The notes beneath the pieces are model-generated. The model had not been told where the DNA came from. It did not search any database and was given only the letters and a program-made list of their open reading frames with translations. The position numbers and the translations under genes were made by a program. Source: Rhodobacterales bacterium UBA7416 (GTDB lineage: Bacteria; Pseudomonadota; Alphaproteobacteria; Rhodobacterales; Rhodobacteraceae). From it: a stretch of DNA of 8,482 nt. The DNA is taken from assembly GCA_002469545.1 (NCBI GenBank), contig DKMK01000095.1, positions 1 through 8,482 of the forward strand, written 5' to 3'. Positions 1 to 6,205 of this stretch are shown here, piece after piece (position 1 is the first letter of the stretch; each line of letters opens with the position of its first letter).

Positions 1-2334
1 AAATTCATTCCCCGCGCCTGCATATTCCGCTTTGATGAAACACAAGGCCAATGATTTTTCCACTGTAAAACCATAGGCTCCCGAACTTACCCGCCCAACG
101 GGTGTGCCATCACGCAAGAACACAGGTTCACCACCACTGGCATCGGCCTTATCAACCGTCACTTCAAGTATCACCAAATGCTCGCGTGGTGCCTTATCCT
201 TTAGCGCAGCAAACGCTTCGCGACCTAAAAATTCTGGCTTGTCCATCTTCACCAAACGATCCAACCCAACCTCTTGCGGCCAGTATTCTGGGCTATATTC
301 ACGGCTCCATGAACCATACCCTTTCTCAATGCGCAAACTGCCCAATGCGCGCCCGCCAACAGGGCAAACACCCAGATCAGACCCCATATCCAACAGCGCC
401 TCATACAACTTCAATTGCTCTGCCTCTGGCACGTATATTTCCCAACCTAGATCGCCCGTAAACGACACACGAATGGCAATTGCATCAATTCCAGCGACTG
501 TAATTTGCTTGGACCGCATGAACTTCCAGTTGTCAGTGCTGAAATCAGCTTGGCTCAATCGCCCTAACAATTCGCGCGATTTCGGGCCTGCAACGTTAAA
601 CCCACAATACGCTGTTGTTCGACTTTCAAAACTGACTGTTTCTGGCCGTGCAACGGCATTAAAATAGCGCTGATGATACCGTTCAGCGATACCCGATCCA
701 ACCATCCAAAAATGATCGTCCGCCAACATCGTAATTGTAAAATCACCAGCAATTCCGCCACGCACGCCCAACAATGGGGTCAGGCACGAACGGCCAACTT
801 CGCGTGGCACCTTGTTTGCCACAATCTTATCCAACCAATCACCGGCACCTGCACCCTTGATTTCATATTTCCCAAAATTAGACACATCAATGACGCCAAC
901 ACCGGACCGTAATGCACGACATTCCGCGCCAACGGCATCAAACCAATCTTGGCGATCGAAACCATACTCCTCTGCGCCCTCAACACCTTTGCCTGCGAAC
1001 CACAACGGATGCTCCCACCCATAGTTCAGACCAAACACCGCACCCAACGATTTTTGCTTATCATACACTGGCCGCATCCGCGCAGGACGCCCTGCCGCGC
1101 GTTCTTCGTATGGGAAATGGATTTTAAAACGGTTGGCATATTGATCTTCAACACGCGCCTTGGTGAAACCCTTGTCTGCCCACGACCCAAACCGCGCCAC
1201 GTCCCATGGGAACATATCGAATTCAGGTTCACCCTCGATAATCCATTGAGCCGTCATCAACCCCAAACCACCCGATTGGCTGAACCCAGGGATCAATCCG
1301 TTACAACAAAAATAACCCTTCAATTCTGGCACAGGCCCATACAGCGCAGAACTGTCAGGCGACCATATCATCGGGCCATTAATCACACGTTTAATACCCA
1401 CCTCGGCTGCCGCAGGAACCCGATCCATCGCACGCATAACATTGTCCATAATTCGGTCAAGATCATCTGCAAATAACTCGTGTCCAAACCCTTGCGGTGT
1501 GCCATCCTCGGCCCAAAACCGCACGTCTTTCTCATAGGCACCAATCAGTAAACCATCACCCTCTTGGCGCATGTAATATTCACCATCGCGATCCGCAACA
1601 GATGGCAATCGGAACCCAAGATTGGCAATTTCAGGAATGGTTTCCGTCACTAAATATTGATGCTCAGTCGGTTGCAACGGCAGGGTCACACCCGCCATTG
1701 CCGCCACTTCACGCCCCCACAGGCCAGCCACGTTAATCACCCACGGTGTATTAATCGAACCCTTTGGCGTTTCTACATCCCATGTTTCATCCGCGCGCTG
1801 TGTTGTCGCCGTGACAGGCGTAAATCGATGAATTTCCGCCCCCATCTGACGCGCACCCGTGGCATAGGCTTGTGTCACCCCAGATGGGTCAACATTACCG
1901 CCATCGGGCTCAAACATCACACAACGGATGCCATCAAAATTTACCAGCGGGTTCTTTTCGCGCGCCTCTTCAATCGTCAACTCATAAAACTCTGCATCAA
2001 ACATCCGCGCTTTTGCCGCCTGCAAACGCAGCTGATGCTCACGCTGTTCCGTTTGCGCCAAATACAACGAACCCGTCTGAAAAATACCGCACCCTTGGCC
2101 TGTTTCCGCTTCCAGCTCTTTGTACAAATTCATCGTATAATACTGAAGCTTCGAAATATTATTGTTGTCATGCAGACCATGAATATTCGCAGCCGCATGC
2201 CACGTTGATCCAGATGTAAGCTCGTCGCGTTCCAATAAAACAACGTCTTTCCAACCTAATTTCGCCAGATGATACAGGATTGAACAGCCGATCAATCCTC
2301 CGCCAATCACAACGGCCTGTGCATGCGTTTTCAT
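1..2334 (-). CDS. FAD-dependent dimethylglycine/sarcosine dehydrogenase-like protein with GcvT domain (C-terminus off window)
   Basis: The frame is open from ATG at 2334 to the left edge, giving 778 residues without a stop; the family is usually about 800-815, so roughly 30 residues are missing. Domains in order: an N-terminal DadA/DAO-type FAD domain with GGGLIG (11-16) and E35 ending the second strand; SGSTWHAA (41-48), where the family's His, here H46, binds FAD covalently; an FAO-type linker near 370-430; and a GcvT aminomethyltransferase domain from about 440, with D531 in the GGIAGDF stretch and FTGDLGWEIY. A GcvT_C barrel begins near 700. Family role: oxidative N-demethylation of a tertiary or secondary amine, with the one-carbon unit passed to tetrahydrofolate. 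A strong Shine-Dalgarno (GGAAGGGAAG, 2339-2348) precedes the ATG, whose A is the last base of the upstream gene's TAA. Family assignment is firm; the substrate (dimethylglycine, sarcosine or another N-methyl amine) is inferred. Confidence 0.93.
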   Translation of the reverse strand, partial: MKTHAQAVVIGGGLIGCSILYHLAKLGWKDVVLLERDELTSGSTWHAAANIHGLHDNNNISKLQYYTMNLYKELEAETGQGCGIFQTGSLYLAQTEQREHQLRLQAAKARMFDAEFYELTIEEAREKNPLVNFDGIRCVMFEPDGGNVDPSGVTQAYATGARQMGAEIHRFTPVTATTQRADETWDVETPKGSINTPWVINVAGLWGREVAAMAGVTLPLQPTEHQYLVTETIPEIANLGFRLPSVADRDGEYYMRQEGDGLLIGAYEKDVRFWAEDGTPQGFGHELFADDLDRIMDNVMRAMDRVPAAAEVGIKRVINGPMIWSPDSSALYGPVPELKGYFCCNGLIPGFSQSGGLGLMTAQWIIEGEPEFDMFPWDVARFGSWADKGFTKARVEDQYANRFKIHFPYEERAAGRPARMRPVYDKQKSLGAVFGLNYGWEHPLWFAGKGVEGAEEYGFDRQDWFDAVGAECRALRSGVGVIDVSNFGKYEIKGAGAGDWLDKIVANKVPREVGRSCLTPLLGVRGGIAGDFTITMLADDHFWMVGSGIAERYHQRYFNAVARPETVSFESRTTAYCGFNVAGPKSRELLGRLSQADFSTDNWKFMRSKQITVAGIDAIAIRVSFTGDLGWEIYVPEAEQLKLYEALLDMGSDLGVCPVGGRALGSLRIEKGYGSWSREYSPEYWPQEVGLDRLVKMDKPEFLGREAFAALKDKAPREHLVILEVTVDKADASGGEPVFLRDGTPVGRVSSGAYGFTVEKSLALCFIKAEYAGAGNEF

Positions 2335-2564
2335 TATTCTTCCCTTCCATGGGATTTTAAGATTTTATGAATTTCAGGTGCGCGTGAATCATCAGATTCC
2401 AGCGCGTAAACATAGGCCTGCGTCAACAAAAAGCACGCAGACGTAACCTGCCCTTGGGCCAACTCTTCTTGGCCCAACATATCGTAAACATCGACCAACG
2501 TGGATCGATCACCATCTTCATGCGCCTGTAAAACTTTCTCATTCAGACGCTCGAAACGGTTCAC
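2334..2564 (-). CDS. Small conserved-looking TPR-like protein between oxygenase and dehydrogenase, 76 aa
   Basis: I cannot name this protein. The chosen start is GTG at 2564, which overlaps the oxygenase stop as GTGA and has AAGG about 10 bases upstream (2575-2578). An ATG at 2612 would add 16 residues that look like out-of-frame oxygenase sequence. The product begins VNRFERLNEK and is acidic and helical, with no signal peptide or membrane segment. Residues 23-56 fit a single tetratricopeptide-like helix pair: Y27, L30, G31, G38, A43, L47 and A50 sit at the expected spacing. The stop TAA shares its last base with the next gene's ATG. Locked translation with both neighbours suggests an accessory or assembly subunit of the demethylation enzymes. 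This role is inferred from context only; the coding call rests on spacing, the Shine-Dalgarno and a sensible fold pattern. Confidence 0.77.
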   Translation of the reverse strand: MNRFERLNEKVLQAHEDGDRSTLVDVYDMLGQEELAQGQVTSACFLLTQAYVYALESDDSRAPEIHKILKSHGREE

Positions 2565-3715
2565 TCTGCGGCTACCTTTGCACGACCATTGTTGATCTGC
2601 GTGGCAACCCAATCATGGAACAAATGTGTCGGCCCATCCATTGCAGGCGAAAACTTACCCCCGTCAAAAAACATGCCATGGCGTCCCTTTTGCATGCCCT
2701 CAACCACGAAAATATCTTCCTCGAACACCTCTTTCCAAAAAGTCGCATTCGATTTGCGAAGGTCATCATATTTTTCGTTCACTGCATCGGGCGTCGCATA
2801 ATACAGGGCCACATGTTCGCGTGTTTTATCCAACGCTTTGGGTTCTAATATAATCGCGAACGTATGATCACGGTGAACACCCAACAAGACATTTGGATAT
2901 AACGCCACATATTCCGACGCAGTGTCCCACTTCTCACTCACACCCTCAAAGTCAGGAAACACCTGATCGTTTTCGCCCTTCAGTTGGGAATAAACCAATG
3001 ACCCCTGCCCTGAATACTTTTTAGGCTCTTCCAGATGATAATGATCTTCCAAGCGTGAAACCAAATTCAAACCGGGATGCACCCATGGCAAATGATAACT
3101 CTCACAGTAGTTCTCGACTGCCAATTTCCAATTGCTGGTAACATTCAATTCAAATGCACCGTCTGCATTATGATACAACGGTTTATCAAATTCCGCCCAA
3201 CGCGCCAACAAATCACGGTGCACTTCTTCAAACGGGTCCGCGTCCCCCGAAATATTTACAAACACGACATCCATATAAACATGACAGCGAATTTCGATCA
3301 GCCCCAATTCATTACGCTTAATATCTTCGTGCGTATTTTGCCCAGGTCCACCAACATGCGGCGTGGAACGCAACGCCCCATCCAACCCATAACACCATGA
3401 ATGATAAGGACAGCGAATAGTCCCACGGATATTACTTTTCTCCGAAACCAAAATCATGCCCCGATGACGGCAGGTATTTTGATGTACACGCACATCACCA
3501 TCGCCATCACGCACCATCAATAACGGCATTCCCAAAAAATCAATCGGGTTTGCATCACCTTCATTTGGGACATCCTTGGCAAAACCAACCGCAGACCAAT
3601 TCGCAAACAAAACGCTGTCGCGCTCCTCTTTGAACGTAGCCTCGTCAGTATAATGTTCGTTTGGCAAACCCTTAGCCACATTCAGCGGCTGGGTCACAAG
3701 GGACAGATCAGACAT
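2561..3715 (-). CDS. Rieske non-heme iron oxygenase alpha subunit, quaternary-amine type
   Basis: A 384-residue ring-hydroxylating-dioxygenase-type alpha subunit. The Rieske [2Fe-2S] site is C82-x-H84 (NTCRHRG) and C102-x2-H105 (RCPYHSW). The mononuclear iron site is H208-x4-H213 (YHLPWVH) with D334 (EEDIFVVEG) as third ligand. The bridging position between the two metal centres, three residues before H208, is Glu205 rather than the Asp of naphthalene dioxygenase; a Glu here is known in the carnitine oxygenase CntA. With a downstream dimethylglycine-dehydrogenase-like gene, this points to O2-dependent N-demethylation of a betaine or other quaternary amine, releasing formaldehyde. It needs an electron-donating reductase (GbcB/CntB type), which is absent here. 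The ATG has AGGAAC 5 bases upstream (3721-3726). The stop overlaps the next gene. Glycine betaine, carnitine, stachydrine and other betaines are all possible substrates. Confidence 0.93.
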   Translation of the reverse strand: MSDLSLVTQPLNVAKGLPNEHYTDEATFKEERDSVLFANWSAVGFAKDVPNEGDANPIDFLGMPLLMVRDGDGDVRVHQNTCRHRGMILVSEKSNIRGTIRCPYHSWCYGLDGALRSTPHVGGPGQNTHEDIKRNELGLIEIRCHVYMDVVFVNISGDADPFEEVHRDLLARWAEFDKPLYHNADGAFELNVTSNWKLAVENYCESYHLPWVHPGLNLVSRLEDHYHLEEPKKYSGQGSLVYSQLKGENDQVFPDFEGVSEKWDTASEYVALYPNVLLGVHRDHTFAIILEPKALDKTREHVALYYATPDAVNEKYDDLRKSNATFWKEVFEEDIFVVEGMQKGRHGMFFDGGKFSPAMDGPTHLFHDWVATQINNGRAKVAAE

Positions 3716-3802
3716 GTTAGGTTCCTAATTTAACTACCTCAAAACTGTCATAGGAAAAGGATTCGAGCAACCGAGATTTCTTAAACATCAGATGAGTTAA
3801 GT
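3716..3802 (-). promoter_or_regulatory. Likely promoter/operator region of the oxygenase operon
   Basis: This 87-base gap separates the LysR stop from the oxygenase ATG. It contains CTTAA-N12-TTAAG (3780-3801) with a nested CATCAGATG dyad (3786-3794), centred about 75 bases before the ATG. That is a plausible position for a LysR-type activator site, and the adjacent regulator is the obvious candidate. The -10-like hexamers TATGAC and TTAAAT (minus strand) are present, but no good -35 matches them, which would suit activator dependence. The motif is short, AT-rich and could be chance. Confidence 0.35.
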
Positions 3803-4687
3803 TCACCTATTATGCTCCAATAACCACGCGCTCACCACTTCGGTTTGCGGCTTTGGTTTCTGGCTCGACGGGATCAGATAAAATCGACCTGGCGCTTGGA
3901 TTTCAAAATCTGTCAGCGGCACCAATCGATCATCTGAAATCAAAGTTCCAACCAACCGTTTCCACCCCAAAACAACGCCCAAACCATCACGCGCTAACTG
4001 CAAAGCGATCGCATAATTATTGACGCGATGCCGCGCAACCAGTTCGCCATCATATCCAAAACTGGCAAACCAGTTTGGCCAACTCGTCCAATTGGTTTCT
4101 TTGGCGTCCAAATGAATCAATGGGGCCTGCGCCAATTCCTCCAAACTATTGATATGACGCTCTTTAAATTCGGGACTGCACAACGGTAACAATCGGTCTT
4201 CAAACAGAACTTTCGCAGGCTCAGCAGGCGCGTTAACGGCATATTCAATGGTTAAATCCAAATTCAAGGGCCGGCGAAACGGTCGATCACGAACCTCTTG
4301 ATTTATCTGAATATCACCATGCTCACGCCAAAACTGTGAAATCAACGGCGTCAGCCATAACGATGAAACAGCCGTTGTCGATCCAATCGAAACCTGTCCC
4401 GTTTCACTCAATGAACGCAACTTACGCACAGTCTGATCAATTTCGCCCAACGACCTGTTCACCACCTCATACAAGGCTCGCCCCTCTTGGCTCAACTCCA
4501 CAGCACGTGATTGGCGGATAAACAAATTAATCCCCAATTCCGCTTCTAATCCGCGAATTTGATGACTTACGGCACCGGGTGTCACACCCAATTCATCCGC
4601 TGCATCCTTAAAGCTACCGGCGCGCGCGGCCGCCTCAAATGTCCCGATCATTTTTAATGATGGTAGATCATAATTTCGACGTGCCAT
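3803..4687 (-). CDS. LysR-type transcriptional regulator, GcvA-like
   Basis: A 294-residue protein of standard LysR length. The N-terminal winged helix-turn-helix spans about residues 10-68, with the family signature in FEAAARAGSFKDAADELG and TPGAVSHQIRGLEAELG, followed by NLFIRQSRAVELSQEG. A linker helix (about 70-92) leads to the periplasmic-binding-protein-like effector domain (about 95-290), which holds a tryptophan-rich NWTSWPNWF stretch near 190-200. The ATG has AAGGAA 5 bases upstream (4693-4698). It lies immediately upstream of, and in the same direction as, the Rieske/small-protein/dehydrogenase unit with an 87-base gap, so it probably controls that unit, perhaps responding to the methylated amine or a product such as glycine. 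The family is certain; the target and effector are inferred from position. Confidence 0.95.
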   Translation of the reverse strand: MARRNYDLPSLKMIGTFEAAARAGSFKDAADELGVTPGAVSHQIRGLEAELGINLFIRQSRAVELSQEGRALYEVVNRSLGEIDQTVRKLRSLSETGQVSIGSTTAVSSLWLTPLISQFWREHGDIQINQEVRDRPFRRPLNLDLTIEYAVNAPAEPAKVLFEDRLLPLCSPEFKERHINSLEELAQAPLIHLDAKETNWTSWPNWFASFGYDGELVARHRVNNYAIALQLARDGLGVVLGWKRLVGTLISDDRLVPLTDFEIQAPGRFYLIPSSQKPKPQTEVVSAWLLEHNR

Positions 4688-4738
4688 GGCGATTCCTTGG
4701 ACGAGTTAATTTCACGCAACATGCGTCAATTCCAACCA
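4688..4738 (-). promoter_or_regulatory. Candidate promoter of the LysR gene with an overlapping dyad
   Basis: The 51 bases between the SRAP stop and the LysR ATG contain, on the minus strand, a TTGACG hexamer (4724-4729) close to the sigma-70 -35 consensus. A perfect short dyad, ACGCA-ACA-TGCGT (4714-4726), overlaps it. No clear -10 sits 16-18 bases downstream. There is no T-run, so the dyad is not a convincing intrinsic terminator. An operator for autoregulation is possible but unproven. Confidence 0.3.
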
Positions 4739-5389
4739 CTAATCAACCACTGGCTCAATCAACTTTTCGCCACTGGCGCTGGCCTTATTTACGTCCTTTG
4801 AAACACGGTATTTACGATAAAACCCTTCAGGCGCTTTATCAATCAAATCCAGATCGCCCTCCAACCAATCCAATTGGCGTGCGCGTTCAATCACCACAGG
4901 TTCACGGTGGTGAACATCAACCATCTGCTCGCCTGCATCCACCGTCAACATCGCACAGCTGACCTGTCGCGCCCCATCTGGCGCAGTCCACGCCTGCCAA
5001 ATACCCGCAAATGCCATCAATTCGTCATCAGCAGGTCGAAAATACCACGGCACTTTATCCCCATCGGCGCGATGCCATTCATAAAATCCTGACGCGGGGA
5101 TCAGGCACCGTCGCTTGGCAATTGCATCACGAAAGGCAGGCTTCTCACCCACTGTTTCACCACGCGCATTGATCAACATCGGCCCATCATTTGGCGCGTT
5201 ATACCAATGCGGAATAAAACCCCACCGCATGGGCGTCAGGATATTGGCCCCTTCATACTTTACCGCGACAGAAATGTTTTGGCTGGGGCAAATATTGAAT
5301 TGAGGTCCCTGAAATTGCGCGCGCGCAGTGGCATCGAACCAACCGGCAACAGCATCATGGGGCAAGGTCAGGGCAAAACGTCCACACAT
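4739..5389 (-). CDS. SRAP (SOS response-associated peptidase) family protein, YedK/HMCES-like
   Basis: A 216-residue protein. The start is set at 5389, giving MCGRF, because the family needs Cys2 exposed as the new N-terminus after Met removal; a longer ATG at 5407 would bury it. Family residues are present: C2 (crosslinks abasic sites in single-stranded DNA through a thiazolidine), N74 and R76 in LINARGET, E104 in ASGFYEW, and H160. WGFIPHW (56-62) is also typical. The protein shields abasic sites in single-stranded DNA, forming a DNA-protein crosslink. The usual H-x-R-M-P motif here reads HHREP, with Glu163 replacing the common Met. A GGGGT stretch just before the ATG may act as ribosome binding site. 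It is transcribed divergently from the VOC gene and upstream of LysR; no functional link to the catabolic genes is evident. Confidence 0.95.
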   Translation of the reverse strand: MCGRFALTLPHDAVAGWFDATARAQFQGPQFNICPSQNISVAVKYEGANILTPMRWGFIPHWYNAPNDGPMLINARGETVGEKPAFRDAIAKRRCLIPASGFYEWHRADGDKVPWYFRPADDELMAFAGIWQAWTAPDGARQVSCAMLTVDAGEQMVDVHHREPVVIERARQLDWLEGDLDLIDKAPEGFYRKYRVSKDVNKASASGEKLIEPVVD

Positions 5390-5449
5390 CACCCCATAAA
5401 GGCGCAAATCTCACTTGGGCACAAGACATTGCCGTGTTAGGACACGTTT
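5390..5449. promoter_or_regulatory. Divergent promoter region between the SRAP gene and the VOC-pyrD operon
   Basis: This 60-base spacer must carry at least one promoter in each direction. For the minus-strand gene, TTGTGC (5419-5424) and TTTATG (5395-5400) lie 18 bases apart, which would make the transcript nearly leaderless. For the plus strand only TTGGGC (5415-5420) resembles a -35, with a poor -10, and AGGA (5439-5442) is the Shine-Dalgarno 7 bases before ATG. No alphaproteobacterial LexA box (GTTC-N7-GTTC) is present on either strand. Confidence 0.4.
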
Positions 5450-5863
5450 ATGAAATCACTTTTCCACCTTGCCTACCACGTCACTGATCTGGACCAAGCC
5501 CGCGATTTTTACGGGCGTATCTTGGGATGCGCCGAAGGTAGATCAACCGATACATGGGTTGATTTCGACTTCTTCGGCCACCAAATATCCCTTCATTTGG
5601 GCAAACCTTTTACCACGGAAAACACCGGTCATGTCGGCGATCACATGGTGCCAATGCCCCACATGGGCGTTATTTTGGCTCTCTCAGATTGGCGCGTCTT
5701 GTCGGAACGTCTGATAAATGCAGGCGTAAACTTTGAAATCCCACCCGTCGTCCGCTTCGCGGGCGAACCCGGCGAACAACGCACAATGTTTTTCCGCGAT
5801 CCATCTGGCAATCCAATCGAATTCAAAGGCTTTGCCGATTTTGAAACCGTATTTGCGAGTTAA
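5450..5863 (+). CDS. VOC (glyoxalase/bleomycin resistance/extradiol dioxygenase) superfamily protein
   Basis: A 137-residue protein with two beta-alpha-beta-beta-beta modules. Module one starts at FHLAYHVTDLDQARDFY (5-21) and ends at QISLHLG (45-51). Module two starts at PHMGVIL (70-76) and ends at FFRDPSGNPIEFKGF (114-128). Likely metal ligands are H6, H49, H71 and E124, the usual positions at strand starts and ends in this superfamily. The motif near the C-terminus, DPSGNPIEF, is the classic VOC signature. The reaction cannot be told from sequence: lyase, isomerase and dioxygenase members share this fold. AGGA lies 7 bases before the ATG. It is the first gene of the plus-strand run, ending TAATAA 3 bases before the DUF952 ATG, so it is probably cotranscribed with pyrD. 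Confidence 0.93.
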   Translation: MKSLFHLAYHVTDLDQARDFYGRILGCAEGRSTDTWVDFDFFGHQISLHLGKPFTTENTGHVGDHMVPMPHMGVILALSDWRVLSERLINAGVNFEIPPVVRFAGEPGEQRTMFFRDPSGNPIEFKGFADFETVFAS

Positions 5864-5866
5864 TAA

Positions 5867-6205
5867 ATGATCATCTACAAAATCCTACGCGCCGACGAAT
5901 GGGCCGATTTGCGCGACAATGGCGTATCAAATGGCGCACCGATTGATGTGTCCGATGGCTATATCCACTTTTCCACTGCGCAAACCGTTGCTGAAACAGC
6001 GGCGAAACATTTTGCTGGTGAAACAGACCTAACATTGCTCGCCTATAATGACGCCGATCTTGGTGGCGCTTTGAAATACGAAAAATCGCGCAACGATCAA
6101 TTGTTCCCCCATTTGTACGCACCATTGAATTTGGACAGCGCCTTGTGGATCGAGCCCCTTCCCTTTGATGGCACGCGCCACACCTTTCCGAAAGACATGT
6201 CATGA
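5867..6205 (+). CDS. DUF952 family protein
   Basis: A 112-residue cytoplasmic-looking protein of the DUF952 family. Recognisable conserved parts are the opening IYKILRADEW (3-12), DGYIHFS (30-36) with H34, KYEKSRND (70-77), and FPHLYAPL (80-87) with H82 and Y84. The biochemical role of the family is not established; the conserved His and Arg residues suggest a ligand- or nucleotide-binding pocket, but this is speculation. The Shine-Dalgarno is weak, so translation is probably coupled to the VOC gene, which ends 3 bases upstream. Its TGA overlaps the pyrD ATG as ATGA, tying it to pyrimidine synthesis by expression if not by function. Confidence 0.92.
   Translation: MIIYKILRADEWADLRDNGVSNGAPIDVSDGYIHFSTAQTVAETAAKHFAGETDLTLLAYNDADLGGALKYEKSRNDQLFPHLYAPLNLDSALWIEPLPFDGTRHTFPKDMS

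Noticed and set aside
104..667. 187-residue open frame on the plus strand
   Set aside because: It is antisense to the FAD/GcvT gene, has a low-complexity Ser/Asn/Pro composition and no recognisable domain; it is a shadow of the real minus-strand frame.
949..2208. Overlapping plus-strand frames of 175 and 183 residues
   Set aside because: Rich in Arg, His, Pro and Thr as expected from reading the complement of a coding frame; no Shine-Dalgarno or family motif, and fully inside the dehydrogenase gene.
2168..2350. 60-residue minus-strand frame suggesting a frameshift at the dehydrogenase start
   Set aside because: The correct frame from ATG 2334 is continuous to the left edge with all expected FAD motifs, so no frameshift is needed.
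2565..2612. Upstream ATG extension of the small protein to 92 residues
   Set aside because: The extra 16 residues lie inside the oxygenase gene and look like out-of-frame sequence; the GTG with GTGA overlap and AAGG spacing is a better start.
5390..5407. Six-residue N-terminal extension of the SRAP protein
   Set aside because: It would move the catalytic Cys away from position 2, which the family mechanism requires.
5390..5449. Possible SOS box controlling the SRAP gene
   Set aside because: No GTTC-N7-GTTC motif or other LexA-like palindrome is present in the spacer on either strand.
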